Assembly: GCF_006575665.1 (NCBI RefSeq)
Contig: NZ_CP041253.1
Coordinates: forward strand, 2,051,501-2,115,500
Reading direction: 5' to 3'
DNA length: 64,000 nucleotides
From: Echinicola soli
GTDB taxonomy: Bacteria; Bacteroidota; Bacteroidia; Cytophagales; Cyclobacteriaceae
In this document: piece by piece, positions 45,048 to 54,335 of the stretch
Position numbering within the stretch: the stretch's first letter is position 1
Layout: each line of letters starts with the position of its first letter
Notes under the pieces: generated by a model
The model's input: the letters and a program-made list of their open reading frames with translations, nothing else
Told to the model about the DNA's origin: nothing
Database searches by the model: none
Translations under genes and position numbers: made by a program

Positions 45048-45078
45048 TTGAAGAATTGGGTGGACTGGAGTAGCTTTG
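45048..45078 (+). promoter_or_regulatory. Promoter of the E1 dehydrogenase gene
   Basis: TTG (45048-45050), 20 bases, TAGCTTTG (45071-45078), 22 bases before the ATG at 45100. Confidence 0.7.
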
Positions 45079-45099
45079 TTATAACCACGCTGAAAGATT

Positions 45100-47085
45100 A
45101 TGGCCAAAAAAATGGTTTTTGACAGAAAGGGACTGAGCGATAGTGATCTGTTACTATTTTATGAGAAGCTGCTTATGCCTCGAAAGATTGAAGAAAAAAT
45201 GCTTCTCTTACTTCGGCAGGGCAAGATCTCCAAATGGTTTAGTGGATGGGGACAAGAAGCCATTTCCACCGCCGCTGTCATGGCCATGAAGGAGGATGAG
45301 TTTTTGCTGCCGATGCACCGGAATCTTGGTATTTTTACTGGCAGGGATGTTCCGTTAGACCGGTTGTTTGCACAGTTTCAGGGTAAGTATTCGGGTTATA
45401 CCAAGGGACGTGACCGTTCTTTCCATTTTGGATCGATAGATCATCATATCGTAGGAATGATCTCCCATTTGGGTCCGCAGCTAGCGGTGGCCGATGGGAT
45501 CGCACTGGCCAGTAAACTGGGAGCAGAAGATAAAGCAACGTTAGTGTTTACCGGTGATGGCGCTACTTCTGAGGGCGACTTTCACGAGGCACTAAACGTG
45601 GCGTCGGTTTGGCAGCTTCCAGTGATTTTTGTCGTCGAACATAATGGTTACGGACTTTCTACTCCCAATGAGGAACAATTTCGTTTCAAACAGTTTATCG
45701 AAAAAGGTGCGGGTTACGGTATGGACGCAGTAAAAGTGGATGGGAATAATGTGCTGGAGCTGTATCATGAGTTGTCTCGAATCGTCGAGGACATCCGGGC
45801 ACATCCAAGACCATTTTTGGTGGAGGCCATGACTTATCGAATGCGAGGGCATGAGGAATCTTCAGGAACCAAGTATGTGCCAAAGGCTTATTTTGAAGCG
45901 GGAAGTAAATGTGATCCTGTGAGCAATTATGAAGGCTATTTGCTGGAGATTGGAGCGCTTAGCAAGGATACCAAAAAGGCCATTGAGAAAAGGATTGCTG
46001 AGCAGATAGAGACTGGGCTGGCAGCAGCTTTTTCATCAGCATTTCCTGTGGCGGGAAAGGGGGAGGAGCTGGATGTGTATTGTCCTTTTGAGGTAACTCC
46101 CCGAGCACCAGGTGCTTCCGGTACAGCCAGGAAACGATTAGTGGATGCCATTAGTGACGCTTTACAGATGAGTATGCGGAAGTTCCCGAACTTGGTGCTG
46201 ATGGGGCAGGATATTGGAGCTTATGGTGGGGCATTTAAAGTAACAGAGGGATTTTTGGATGAGTTTGGTGCAGATCGGGTGCGCAATACGCCGCTTTGTG
46301 AAAGTGCAATTGTCGGCGTGGCTTTGGGACTTTCCTTAAAAGGCTATAAGGCAATGGTGGAAATGCAGTTTGCGGATTTTGTGAGTTGTGGCTTTAACCA
46401 GATCGTGAATAATCTCGCCAAAATCCATTATCGATGGGGACAGCATGCAGACGTGGTCATCAGGATGCCTACCGGAGCTGGTGTAGGTGCAGGGCCCTTT
46501 CATTCACAGTCAAACGAGGCATGGTTTTTCCATACACCAGGGCTGAAGGTGATTTATCCATCTTCCCCTCATGATGCCAAGGGGTTGCTTGCAGCAGCCA
46601 TCGAAGACCCCAATCCTTGTTTGTTTTTTGAGCATAAGGCACTTTATCGATCCATTACAGAACAGGTGCCGGATGATTATTACACCCTGGAAATAGGTAA
46701 GGCCAATTTGGTGAAAGAAGGGTCTCAATTGACTGTGGTGACCTATGGAATGGGAGTGCACTGGGCGAAGAAGGTGATCGAAGAAAATGAAATCAGCGCA
46801 GATTTATTGGATTTGCGCACGCTGCTGCCCTGGGATAAGGAATGTGTGGCGCATTCCGTGAAGAAGACCAATAAGGTGATCGTCCTTCATGAAGATTGCC
46901 TGACCGGTGGCATTGGGGCGGAAATTGCCGCCTGGATCAGTGAGCACTGCTTTGAGTGGTTGGATGCGCCTGTTATGCGTGAGGGAAGCCAGGATACTCC
47001 AGTGCCTTTTGCGGCTAGCTTGGAAGCGAATTTTCTGCCTGAACAGCGCTTTAGGGAGAAGCTATTGGCATTGCTGAGGTATTGA
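45100..47085 (+). CDS. 2-oxoacid dehydrogenase E1, fused alpha and beta (probably branched-chain)
   Basis: 661 residues. The alpha half (1-345) has the TPP-binding motif FTGDGATSEGDFHEALNVAS (about 148-167) with HNGYGLST. The beta half (about 350-661) has LMGQDIGAYGGAFKVTEGFL and ICESAIVGVALGLSLKGYK-type segments. Such fused E1 proteins of Bacteroidota are mostly called 2-oxoisovalerate dehydrogenase, acting in Leu/Ile/Val breakdown with E2 and E3. E2 and E3 are not in the window. The leucine dehydrogenase at 53150 would supply its substrates. Confidence 0.93.
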   Translation: MAKKMVFDRKGLSDSDLLLFYEKLLMPRKIEEKMLLLLRQGKISKWFSGWGQEAISTAAVMAMKEDEFLLPMHRNLGIFTGRDVPLDRLFAQFQGKYSGYTKGRDRSFHFGSIDHHIVGMISHLGPQLAVADGIALASKLGAEDKATLVFTGDGATSEGDFHEALNVASVWQLPVIFVVEHNGYGLSTPNEEQFRFKQFIEKGAGYGMDAVKVDGNNVLELYHELSRIVEDIRAHPRPFLVEAMTYRMRGHEESSGTKYVPKAYFEAGSKCDPVSNYEGYLLEIGALSKDTKKAIEKRIAEQIETGLAAAFSSAFPVAGKGEELDVYCPFEVTPRAPGASGTARKRLVDAISDALQMSMRKFPNLVLMGQDIGAYGGAFKVTEGFLDEFGADRVRNTPLCESAIVGVALGLSLKGYKAMVEMQFADFVSCGFNQIVNNLAKIHYRWGQHADVVIRMPTGAGVGAGPFHSQSNEAWFFHTPGLKVIYPSSPHDAKGLLAAAIEDPNPCLFFEHKALYRSITEQVPDDYYTLEIGKANLVKEGSQLTVVTYGMGVHWAKKVIEENEISADLLDLRTLLPWDKECVAHSVKKTNKVIVLHEDCLTGGIGAEIAAWISEHCFEWLDAPVMREGSQDTPVPFAASLEANFLPEQRFREKLLALLRY

Positions 47086-47090
47086 TGGGG

Positions 47091-47888
47091 TCATTGGATG
47101 ACGTTGACCTGATCCCCTACGTTAATCACTCCTTTTTCCAATGTGATCAGATTTTGACCGAAAAGCACTTTTTTTTCGCTCAGCCGATATTTGGAAAGTG
47201 TTTTTAAGGGTTCTTTGCCTTTTATGCCTGTCTGTTGGTCCACCGTGGTCATGACACAACGTGCGCAGGGCTTAGTCCGTTTAAATTTACACTTTCCGAT
47301 TTGGAGTAGCTCCCATCCATCTTCTTCAAATGCCTCGCATCCACTGATGACGATGTTGGGGCGAAAACGCTCCATGGGGACAGGCTCTTCCAGGCGCTCG
47401 TTAAGATCGTCGAGGGAAGCCTGGCTGATCAGGAGATAAGGCATGGCGTCTGCAAAGCTGACGGTTTCGTCGTTGACTGCGTATTTTTTTTTGATCGATC
47501 GGGAAGTGTTTTCTGGCATAAAGACCAAGTGGCAGGAAGTGGCCAGTATATCTGAGAACCATTGGTCCACTTGGGGGTTTACTATTTGTCCTGATACCAC
47601 ATCATCCCAGACTTTTACTTCCATAAAACGATCCGTTTCAGGAGCGAAGGGGATGCTGATCTTTTGGTGTGGATGGAGTTTGTGCTGGACCTCTAGGCCT
47701 TTATCGGTAAGGTTTACCTGAAGAAGGGCCATGGTATGCAGAGCGCGCTGGGTCATAAAGGTACCGGAATCATCTACTAACATCCATCTTCTGTCCCACT
47801 TCAAGCCTTTTATAAATACTTGAGATGTTTCCAAACGGGTTCCGCCAAGGGATTTGATGGGGTAAATGTAAATGTCCTGTACTTTCAT
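47091..47888 (-). CDS. MOSC-domain protein with N-terminal beta-barrel (YcbX/mARC-like)
   Basis: 265 residues: MOSC N-terminal barrel (1-110, KVQDIYIYPIKSLGG start) and the MOSC domain (about 125-260) with the molybdenum-cofactor cysteine region KRTKPCARCVMTTVD (about residue 210). Probably a Moco-dependent reductase of N-hydroxylated compounds, as for YcbX; the electron partner is not in the window. Convergent with the E1 gene, five bases between stops. Confidence 0.9.
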   Translation of the reverse strand: MKVQDIYIYPIKSLGGTRLETSQVFIKGLKWDRRWMLVDDSGTFMTQRALHTMALLQVNLTDKGLEVQHKLHPHQKISIPFAPETDRFMEVKVWDDVVSGQIVNPQVDQWFSDILATSCHLVFMPENTSRSIKKKYAVNDETVSFADAMPYLLISQASLDDLNERLEEPVPMERFRPNIVISGCEAFEEDGWELLQIGKCKFKRTKPCARCVMTTVDQQTGIKGKEPLKTLSKYRLSEKKVLFGQNLITLEKGVINVGDQVNVIQ

Positions 47889-48102
47889 ATCGAGGTTTTA
47901 ATTCCCAATTTAAGATTTTGTCCCGAAAAATCATGGAAAGAATGTGTTCTGTTGGCGTGGTGGATTCTTTTGGTTTGGCATGTGTAATGTTGTTTTCGGA
48001 AAGTGATTCTTCCTTCCACTCAGAAATAAAGAAAGAAACGATCATCCCAATGAGAAGTACAAGTAACCATCTTAATCGTTCATTTCGCCGTGAAGGATTC
48101 AT
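47770..48102 (-). CDS. Possible small membrane protein overlapping the MOSC gene
   Basis: An open frame of 110 codons with a plausible N-terminus (MNPSRRNERLRWLLVLLIGMIVSFFI, one TM) and a protein-like first 70 residues. The last 40 codons overlap the MOSC start region in another frame and look unlike protein. It may be a short real gene with an unusual overlap, or a decayed one. Low confidence. Confidence 0.3.
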   Translation of the reverse strand: MNPSRRNERLRWLLVLLIGMIVSFFISEWKEESLSENNITHAKPKESTTPTEHILSMIFRDKILNWELKPRYESTGHLHLPHQIPWRNPFGNISSIYKRLEVGQKMDVSR

Positions 48103-48610
48103 GCCAGCATAGATTTTTAATGTTCTTAATCGTGAGCAGCCATTCCAATATAAAAGTGCTTAGACCAACTGACTGCTAACAGTCGAAAGTCTTGCTGCTC
48201 TAAATTAATAGATGCACCTTGAGGTGAAATGGTTGCATGAATTACTTCAGAATCAGTCTTTTTTTAAAATAAATGTGATCAAAAGGCGGTAGAAAGGGAT
48301 GAGTTGATGAGGGAAGAGGGGGCAAGTGTGAACCTTGTCCCGTCTAAGCCAAAAGAGAAGTATGGTTGGGAAGTAAGCCGTGTCCGGTGGGCAGTGTCAT
48401 GGGAGATGATTTAAAAAGGTGACAAGGATGCATGAATCCAGGGCCGGCTTGACAGAATTACTACCTGAAGGTAGTGGGATTTGTCATATTTGCTGCCAAT
48501 CTGACACAGGGAAAGCGGAAAATCGGCTTGGCACATGACTTGTTAATTAAGTTTTTGAGCAATCAAGCGAATTAAGAAAACAAGAAATAAATTAAGAAAT
48601 AAAATTAGTT
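48103..48610. other. Upstream region of dnaK
   Basis: The roughly 500 bases have no gene. They hold a palindrome ACTACCT-GA-AGGTAGT (48460-48475) preceded by TTGACA (48449-48454), a repeat TGCCA-ATC-TGACA (48494-48506), and the sigma-54-like site at 48528. The stretch just before the ATG is A-rich. Confidence 0.6.
48528..48543 (+). promoter_or_regulatory. Sigma-54-like promoter candidate for dnaK
   Basis: TTGGCACATGACTTGT matches the -24/-12 consensus TGGCACG-N4-TTGC except for the last G of TGGCACG and the final C; GG and GT are 10 bases apart. 68 bases before the start codon and 21 bases after TGCCA-N3-TGACA. I recall similar arrangements before heat-shock genes of Bacteroidota, but cannot verify. 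No CIRCE element is visible. Confidence 0.5.
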
Positions 48611-50545
48611 ATGGGAAAAATTATTGGTATAGACTTGGGAACCACTAACTCCTGCGTAGCCGTGATGGAGGGTAACGAGCCGGTGGTTATCCAAAACAGT
48701 GAGGGAAGAAGAACCACTCCTTCTATTGTGGCATTTTTGGACAATGGAAACGGAGAGAGAAAAGTGGGTGATCCAGCCAAAAGACAAGCTATCACCAACC
48801 CAGCCAATACCATTTCTTCTGTGAAGCGGTTCATGGGTAAAAAATTCTCTGAGGTTTCGGATGAGAAAAAACATGCGTCCTATAAGGTAGAGCAAGGTGC
48901 TAACGATACGGTAGCCGTAAAAATTGGTGACAGAAGTTATACTCCTCAGGAGCTTTCTGCGATGATCCTTCAGAAAATGAAGTCCACCGCAGAGGATTTC
49001 TTGGGCCAAGAAGTAACGGAAGCCGTGATTACTGTACCCGCTTATTTTAACGATGCAGAACGTCAGGCCACTAAGGAAGCTGGCCAAGTAGCTGGCTTGG
49101 ATGTGAAACGTATCATTAACGAGCCTACCGCTGCGGCCTTGGCTTATGGTATGGATAAAAAAGACCAGGATATGAAGATCGCTGTGTATGACCTTGGTGG
49201 GGGTACATTCGATATTTCAATCCTTGAGCTGGGCGATGGCGTATTTGAGGTGAAGTCTACCAACGGTGATGTACACCTGGGCGGTGACGACTTTGACCAA
49301 GTGATCATCAACTGGCTGGCAGAGGAGTTCAAGAGCGAAGAGAATATCGATCTGAAGCAAGATCCGATGGCCCTTCAGCGTTTGAAAGAAGCTGCTGAGA
49401 AAGCTAAAATCGAACTTTCGAGTTCTTCTTCTACAGAGATTAACCTGCCTTATATCACTGCTACACAGACAGGGCCTAAGCACTTGGTGAGAAACCTTAC
49501 CAAAGCGAAATTTGAGCAGCTGTCTGAGGATTTGGTGAAAAGATCCATGGAGCCTTGTAAGAAAGCATTGTCTGATGCCGGACTGTCAGCTTCTGAGATC
49601 GATGAGGTGATTTTGGTAGGTGGATCTACCCGTATTCCTAAAATTCAGGAAGAAGTAGAGAAGTTCTTTGGCAAGAAACCGTCCAAAGGCGTGAACCCTG
49701 ACGAGGTGGTTGCGATTGGTGCAGCGATTCAAGGTGGTGTGTTGACCGGTGAGGTGAAAGACGTATTGTTGTTGGATGTGACGCCACTTTCCTTGGGTAT
49801 TGAAACCATGGGCGGCGTGTCAACAAAACTGATCGAAGCAAACACCACGATCCCTTCCAAGAAGTCAGAAGTGTTCTCTACTGCTGCGGATAACCAGCCG
49901 GCCGTGGACATCCACGTGCTTCAGGGAGAGCGTCCATTGGCCAAGGACAACCGAAGCATCGGTAGGTTCCAGTTGGCGGACATCCCGCCGGCCCAGAGAG
50001 GAGTTCCTCAAATCGAGGTGACCTTTGATATTGATGCCAACGGTATCCTGCATGTGTCTGCTAAAGACAAAGGAACTGGCAAAGAACAGAAAATCAAGAT
50101 CGAGGCTTCTTCCGGCCTTTCAGACGATGAAATCGAAAGAATGAAAAAAGAAGCTGAAGCCAATGCTGCTTCAGATAAAGAGGAGAAAGAGAAAATCGAG
50201 AAGCTTAACCAAGCGGATAGCCTGATCTTCCAGACGGAGAAGCAATTGAAGGAATTCGGTGACAAGTTGTCTGATGGCAATAAAACCAATATCAATGGTG
50301 CATTGGAGAAGCTGAAATCGGCTCACCAGGCCCAGGATCTGGCAGCCATCACTCCTGCTATCGAAGAGCTGAACAAAGCTTGGGAAGCAGCATCTACCGA
50401 GATGTACAATGCGACGCAAGGCGCTGCTGGTGCTGAAGGTGCCGCTGATGCAGGAGCTGGTGCATCAGCTGATGCTGGAGCCGAATCAGGTGACGGTGTC
50501 TCTGATGTAGACTACGAAGAAGTAAACGAAGAAGACAAGAAATAA
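48611..50545 (+). CDS. dnaK: Hsp70 chaperone DnaK
   Basis: 644 residues. ATPase domain with [17 protein letters not shown] (4-20) and [15 protein letters not shown], linker [16 protein letters not shown], substrate-binding domain and a lid ending in [16 protein letters not shown], an EEVD-like tail. No grpE or dnaJ next to it; a GroES-like gene follows instead after a terminator. Confidence 0.98.
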   Translation: MGKIIGIDLGTTNSCVAVMEGNEPVVIQNSEGRRTTPSIVAFLDNGNGERKVGDPAKRQAITNPANTISSVKRFMGKKFSEVSDEKKHASYKVEQGANDTVAVKIGDRSYTPQELSAMILQKMKSTAEDFLGQEVTEAVITVPAYFNDAERQATKEAGQVAGLDVKRIINEPTAAALAYGMDKKDQDMKIAVYDLGGGTFDISILELGDGVFEVKSTNGDVHLGGDDFDQVIINWLAEEFKSEENIDLKQDPMALQRLKEAAEKAKIELSSSSSTEINLPYITATQTGPKHLVRNLTKAKFEQLSEDLVKRSMEPCKKALSDAGLSASEIDEVILVGGSTRIPKIQEEVEKFFGKKPSKGVNPDEVVAIGAAIQGGVLTGEVKDVLLLDVTPLSLGIETMGGVSTKLIEANTTIPSKKSEVFSTAADNQPAVDIHVLQGERPLAKDNRSIGRFQLADIPPAQRGVPQIEVTFDIDANGILHVSAKDKGTGKEQKIKIEASSGLSDDEIERMKKEAEANAASDKEEKEKIEKLNQADSLIFQTEKQLKEFGDKLSDGNKTNINGALEKLKSAHQAQDLAAITPAIEELNKAWEAASTEMYNATQGAAGAEGAADAGAGASADAGAESGDGVSDVDYEEVNEEDKK

Positions 50546-50567
50546 CATTCTTCGGGATTCATAAAAC

Positions 50568-50597
50568 AAAAGCATCTCGAGCAATCGAGATGCTTTT
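50568..50597 (+). terminator. Rho-independent terminator of dnaK
   Basis: AAAGCATCTCGA / TCGAGATGCTTT with loop GCAA, then TTGTG. It excludes the longer upstream frame of the next gene. Confidence 0.88.
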
Positions 50598-50674
50598 TGT
50601 GTATCAGCCCAAATCTGCTTGAGCTTTTGCAGGATGGCAGTATGGTTTTAAGGACAACAGAAAAGGTGAAAACA

Positions 50675-51049
50675 ATGCGTTTGACAGAGGATAATAAACT
50701 GAAAAAACTGGTGGTCGTAGGTGACCGTGTACTGGTTAAGCTCAAAAAGGCAAGTGAAAAAACTTCCAGTGGGCTTTACCTGCCGCCAGGAGTCCAAGAG
50801 AAAGAAAAAGTACAGCAGGGGTATATCATGAAAGCCGGCCCTGGCTATCCAATCCCCATGCATGTGGAGGAAGATGAGCCATGGAAAGAAAAGGATGAAA
50901 ATGTCCGTTATGTGCCTTTGCAGGCAAAGGAAGGGGATCTGGCTATTTTTCTACTTACAGGAGCACATGAGGTAATCTATGAAGGCGAGAAATTCTATAT
51001 TGTTTCCCAAAATGCCATTTTGATGCTGGAAAGGGAAGAGGAACTTTGA
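50675..51049 (+). CDS. GroES-like co-chaperone
   Basis: 124 residues from ATG at 50675, preceded by AAAAGGTGAAAA. It has the Cpn10 fold pattern: VVGDRVLVKLKKASEKTSSGLYLPPG (the mobile loop), then IMKAGPGYPIP and GDLAIFLLTGAHEVIYEGEKFYIVSQNAILM. It is longer than canonical GroES (about 95) by an acidic insertion (EEDEPWKEKDENVRYVP). It lies 130 bases after dnaK but has no groEL partner here, so it is likely a divergent second copy. Confidence 0.85.
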   Translation: MRLTEDNKLKKLVVVGDRVLVKLKKASEKTSSGLYLPPGVQEKEKVQQGYIMKAGPGYPIPMHVEEDEPWKEKDENVRYVPLQAKEGDLAIFLLTGAHEVIYEGEKFYIVSQNAILMLEREEEL

Positions 51050-51091
51050 GGAAAGTAGCAAGATAGAGGGAAGAGTAAAGAAGAAAGACAA

Positions 51092-51121
51092 AGTATCAAG
51101 TAATGAGATATGAGTATTGAG
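51092..51121 (+). repeat. Solitary copy of the AGTATCAAGTAG box
   Basis: The sequence beginning AGTATCAAGTAATGAGATAT matches the box that opens the REP blocks at 4795 and 21488 (minus). Here no G/C palindrome or core hairpin follows, so the box also exists alone. Confidence 0.75.
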
Positions 51122-51140
51122 TTCTTTGTGCATTGCCTAG

Positions 51141-51193
51141 ATACAAAAAAGGCTTGGTTCAGATTCTATATCTGGCCCAAGCCTTTTTTGTAT
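51141..51193. terminator. Long bidirectional terminator/cruciform
   Basis: A perfect 17-bp inverted repeat (51141-51157 with 51177-51193, core AAAAAAGGCTTGG / CCAAGCCTTTTTT) with an inner stem CAGAT/ATCTG in the loop. Between converging genes ending at 51049 (plus) and 51212 (minus). Confidence 0.92.
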
Positions 51194-51211
51194 TTATACC
51201 TTATCGGTTAG

Positions 51212-53002
51212 TCATTTTTCCATTGTTTCACCCGACTGGGTTTGTTTTTCGTAGAGTTCGGCATAAACACCTTTTTTGGCCATTAATGCTTCATGTGAAC
51301 CCTCTTCCACTAATTCTCCATCGTCCAATACGATGATTTTGTCGGCCAGTTTGGCAGATGATACCCTGTGGGAAATGATGATGGATGTCCTGCCTACCAT
51401 GATGTCTTTGAGTGCGTTTAGAATGACATTTTCCGTTTTGGTGTCCACGGCAGAGAGGCAGTCGTCAAGCAATAAGATGGAAGGGTCCTTGGCAATGGCC
51501 CTTGCGATGGAAACCCGCTGTTTCTGTCCGCCGCTGAGTGTGATACCTCGTTCCCCCAGCCGTGTTTCAAATCCTGCGGGGAAGTCCATAATGTTTTGGT
51601 ACACATCAGCATCTTTGGCCGCCTGCTCCACTATTTCCTGTGGAATAGTGTCCAGTCCAAAGCCAATATTATTGGAAATACTATCGCTAAAAAGGAAGAC
51701 ATCCTGCGGTACATATCCGATGTTTTTGCGGAGATGGGAAATATCGTAAGCCTTTATGGGATGGTCGTCTACGATGATCTCGCCTGATGCGGGGTCGTAC
51801 ATCCTCATCAAGAGATTGGCGATGGTGGATTTTCCTGAGCCTGTAGTGCCGATAATGGCCAGTGATTCTCCCGATTGGATGGAGAAAGAAACGTTTTCCA
51901 AGGCTTTTATTCCCGAATCAGGATATTCAAAGGAAACATCTTTGAAGATTACCGTTCCCTGGATATTGTCGGTAAGCTGCTCATTACTGATGATGGTGTT
52001 TTTCTCATCTAGAAATTCATTGATCCTGGTTTGTGAGGCAGCGGCTCTCTGCACGATGCTCGTGATCCATCCTAGAGAGGTTACTGGCCAAGTCAGCATA
52101 TTGACATACAGGATAAATTCAGCGATAACCCCATAGCCAATAGTGCCTTCGATCACCTGATTGCCGCCTACATAAACGGTGATGATAGTGCTGATTCCCA
52201 CCAATCCCATGATCAACGGAAAAAACAGGGACTGGACTTTGGTGAGGCTGATGGATTTTTCTTTGTAATCTTCACTTGCTGCAGCAAAATTCTGGCTGCT
52301 GTCTTCTTCCCTTACAAATGCTTTGAGCACACGGATGCCAGAAAATGATTCCTGAACAAAGGTGCTTAGTCCGCTTAAGCTGCGTTGGATTTTTTCAGAG
52401 CGCTCATTGATCATGTTATTGACAATGTATATGCTTACAGAAAGCACAGGAAGCGGCAGCAATGAGTAAATGGTCAGAGGAACATTGACTGTGAGCATAT
52501 AGCCAATGACCAGTGGGAAGAGTACAAGTAGGTTGATGCCGTACATCAATGCAGGACCAAAATACATCCGGACCCGGCTTACGTCTTCGGTGATCCTGGC
52601 CATTAGGTCCCCGGTGCTGTTTTTTCTGTAAAAACTTAACGGTAACTGCTGGTAATGCGCAAAGATCTCATTTTTTAGGTCATACTCGATCAATCGGGAC
52701 ATTACGATGATCGTCTGCCTGATCAGAAAGAGGAAGAATCCCCGCAAGAAAGCCATTGCCAGAATCAGTATGCCAAAAACGAAAATAAAATCAAGGAAAG
52801 CTGAACGGATACTGTCCGTGCCTGCTCCTTGCTCAAACATCTGGTAAAAGCTGAAGCTTTCCACCACATAATCAATGGATACCCGCACCAGTTGAGCGGG
52901 AATCATGACGAAAATATTCGAAATGATCGTAAAGAGTATCCCCAAAAGGAGATATCCTTTATATTTATAGAGGTATTTATTCAGTCTCCAAAGTGAGCTC
53001 AC
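51212..53002 (-). CDS. ABC exporter, fused membrane and ATPase domains
   Basis: 596-residue half-transporter. Six TM segments in the first 330 residues, then Walker A IIGTTGSGKST, signature LSGGQKQRVSIARA, Walker B ILLLDDCLSAVD and H-loop IIISHRVSSA. Resembles MdlB/MsbA-type exporters. The divergent neighbour is the leucine dehydrogenase gene. Substrate unknown. Confidence 0.94.
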   Translation of the reverse strand: MSSLWRLNKYLYKYKGYLLLGILFTIISNIFVMIPAQLVRVSIDYVVESFSFYQMFEQGAGTDSIRSAFLDFIFVFGILILAMAFLRGFFLFLIRQTIIVMSRLIEYDLKNEIFAHYQQLPLSFYRKNSTGDLMARITEDVSRVRMYFGPALMYGINLLVLFPLVIGYMLTVNVPLTIYSLLPLPVLSVSIYIVNNMINERSEKIQRSLSGLSTFVQESFSGIRVLKAFVREEDSSQNFAAASEDYKEKSISLTKVQSLFFPLIMGLVGISTIITVYVGGNQVIEGTIGYGVIAEFILYVNMLTWPVTSLGWITSIVQRAAASQTRINEFLDEKNTIISNEQLTDNIQGTVIFKDVSFEYPDSGIKALENVSFSIQSGESLAIIGTTGSGKSTIANLLMRMYDPASGEIIVDDHPIKAYDISHLRKNIGYVPQDVFLFSDSISNNIGFGLDTIPQEIVEQAAKDADVYQNIMDFPAGFETRLGERGITLSGGQKQRVSIARAIAKDPSILLLDDCLSAVDTKTENVILNALKDIMVGRTSIIISHRVSSAKLADKIIVLDDGELVEEGSHEALMAKKGVYAELYEKQTQSGETMEK

Positions 53003-53071
53003 GAAATAAAAATTTTTAAATAGTTAGTTTTGTTTTATAATAGTCTTTTTGTTAGCTTTATATAAGGATTC

Positions 53072-53102
53072 TTTAGAATTAAATTCTAAAGCGTTACCTT
53101 TG
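53072..53102 (+). promoter_or_regulatory. Leucine dehydrogenase promoter with a perfect palindromic operator
   Basis: -7 TACCTTTG (53095-53102) and a weak -33 TTTA (53072-53075), 19 bases apart. The 19 bases TTTAGAATTAAATTCTAAA (53072-53090) are a perfect palindrome with central A, covering the space between the two boxes. TAGAATTAAATTCTA agrees with 12 of 15 positions of the E. coli Lrp consensus YAGHAWATTWTDCTR. An Lrp/AsnC-type repressor on this catabolic gene would make sense; it is inference. Confidence 0.65.
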
Positions 53103-53149
53103 TGGCAAGACTTACCCAAATATAACACAATCTAAACGTCAAAGTTCAA

Positions 53150-54250
53150 ATGATAGAGGTTAAAACAGAGGAAAAAGTAAAAGAAGCATCCATATATGGA
53201 CAGATCACTTCTTTAGGACATGAGCAATTGGTCATCTGCTATGATGAACCGACAGGCTTGAAAGCCATTATTGGTGTTCATAACACAGTACTGGGGCCTG
53301 CTTTGGGCGGAACCAGGATGTGGAATTATACTTCCGAACAGGAAGCCATTACTGATGTGTTACGTCTTTCAAGGGGGATGACCTTTAAAGCTGCCATTTC
53401 CGGCTTGAATATCGGGGGTGGAAAAGCGGTTATTATCGGTGATCCAAAGCTAAAGAATGAGGCATTTCTTCGAAGGTTTGGACGGTTTGTAGAGAGTCTT
53501 GGAGGCAGGTATATTACCGCTGAAGATGTAAACATGAAGACCAGGGACATGGAATATATCGCCATGGAGACTTCCCATGTTACCGGCCTTCCAGAAATCC
53601 ATGGTGGCGGTGGAGATCCTTCTCCTGTTACCGCGTACGGTGCCTATCTGGGAATGAAGGCAGCTGCCAAAAAGGCGTTTGGAAATGATGCACTGAGCGG
53701 CAAAAAAGTGGCTGTTCAGGGGATCGGACAGGTCGGAAGACACTTGATAGACCACTTGGTGAAGGAAGGTGCGGATATTTATGTCACTGATATTTTCGAG
53801 GACAGGCTGAAAGAAGTGGCCGAAGCTACGGGTGCCACTGTGGTGGCTCCTGATGAAATCTATGACGTAAACATGGATATTTATGCCCCTTGTGCGCTTG
53901 GTGCTACTGTGAATGATCAAACAATAGATCGATTAAAGTGTTCAGTGATTGCTGGAGCGGCAAACAACCAGCTGGAAGATGAGCAAAAGCACGGCAAGTT
54001 GTTATTGGACAGAGGTGTCGTGTATGCTCCCGACTTCCTGATCAATGCCGGCGGACTGATCAATGTTTATGCAGAGTACCTTGGTGGGTACAACAGGGAG
54101 GCGGCCTACCAGCAGGCTGAAAAGATCTATGACACTTGTCTGGCGATTCTCAGTAAGTCAGAGAAAGAAAGTATTCCTGCGCAGCAAGCGGCGATCGAGC
54201 TGGCTTGGAACAGGATTCAAAGCATTGGGAAAGTGAAGTCGTCTTATTGA
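53150..54250 (+). CDS. Leucine (Glu/Leu/Phe/Val-family) dehydrogenase
   Basis: Oxidative deamination of leucine and other branched-chain amino acids with NAD+. 366 residues, exactly the usual leucine-dehydrogenase length. Substrate motif ISGLNIGGGKAVIIGDPK (about 80-97), TAEDVNMKTRDM, and NAD-binding VAVQGIGQVGRHLIDHLV (about 185-202). Together with the fused E1 at 45100 it would start branched-chain amino-acid breakdown. A terminator follows at 54302. Confidence 0.95.
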   Translation: MIEVKTEEKVKEASIYGQITSLGHEQLVICYDEPTGLKAIIGVHNTVLGPALGGTRMWNYTSEQEAITDVLRLSRGMTFKAAISGLNIGGGKAVIIGDPKLKNEAFLRRFGRFVESLGGRYITAEDVNMKTRDMEYIAMETSHVTGLPEIHGGGGDPSPVTAYGAYLGMKAAAKKAFGNDALSGKKVAVQGIGQVGRHLIDHLVKEGADIYVTDIFEDRLKEVAEATGATVVAPDEIYDVNMDIYAPCALGATVNDQTIDRLKCSVIAGAANNQLEDEQKHGKLLLDRGVVYAPDFLINAGGLINVYAEYLGGYNREAAYQQAEKIYDTCLAILSKSEKESIPAQQAAIELAWNRIQSIGKVKSSY

Positions 54251-54301
54251 GTTAAATGTCAATATCTTTCAGGGAGATGTGAATTGAGCTCTGACCGTCA
54301 A

Positions 54302-54335
54302 AAGGTCCCGTAGTGATAATGCGGGACCTCTTTTT
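54302..54335 (+). terminator. Rho-independent terminator
   Basis: AGGTCCCG / CGGGACCT followed by CTTTTT, 52 bases after the stop at 54250. The remainder of the gap to 54654 shows no gene. Confidence 0.88.

Noticed and set aside
48103..48610. CIRCE-type HrcA operator before dnaK
   Set aside because: No TTAGCACTC-N9-GAGTGCTAA or close variant present.
53072..53090. Fur or PerR box
   Set aside because: Half-sites do not fit GATAAT or TTATAAT; Lrp-type consensus fits better.
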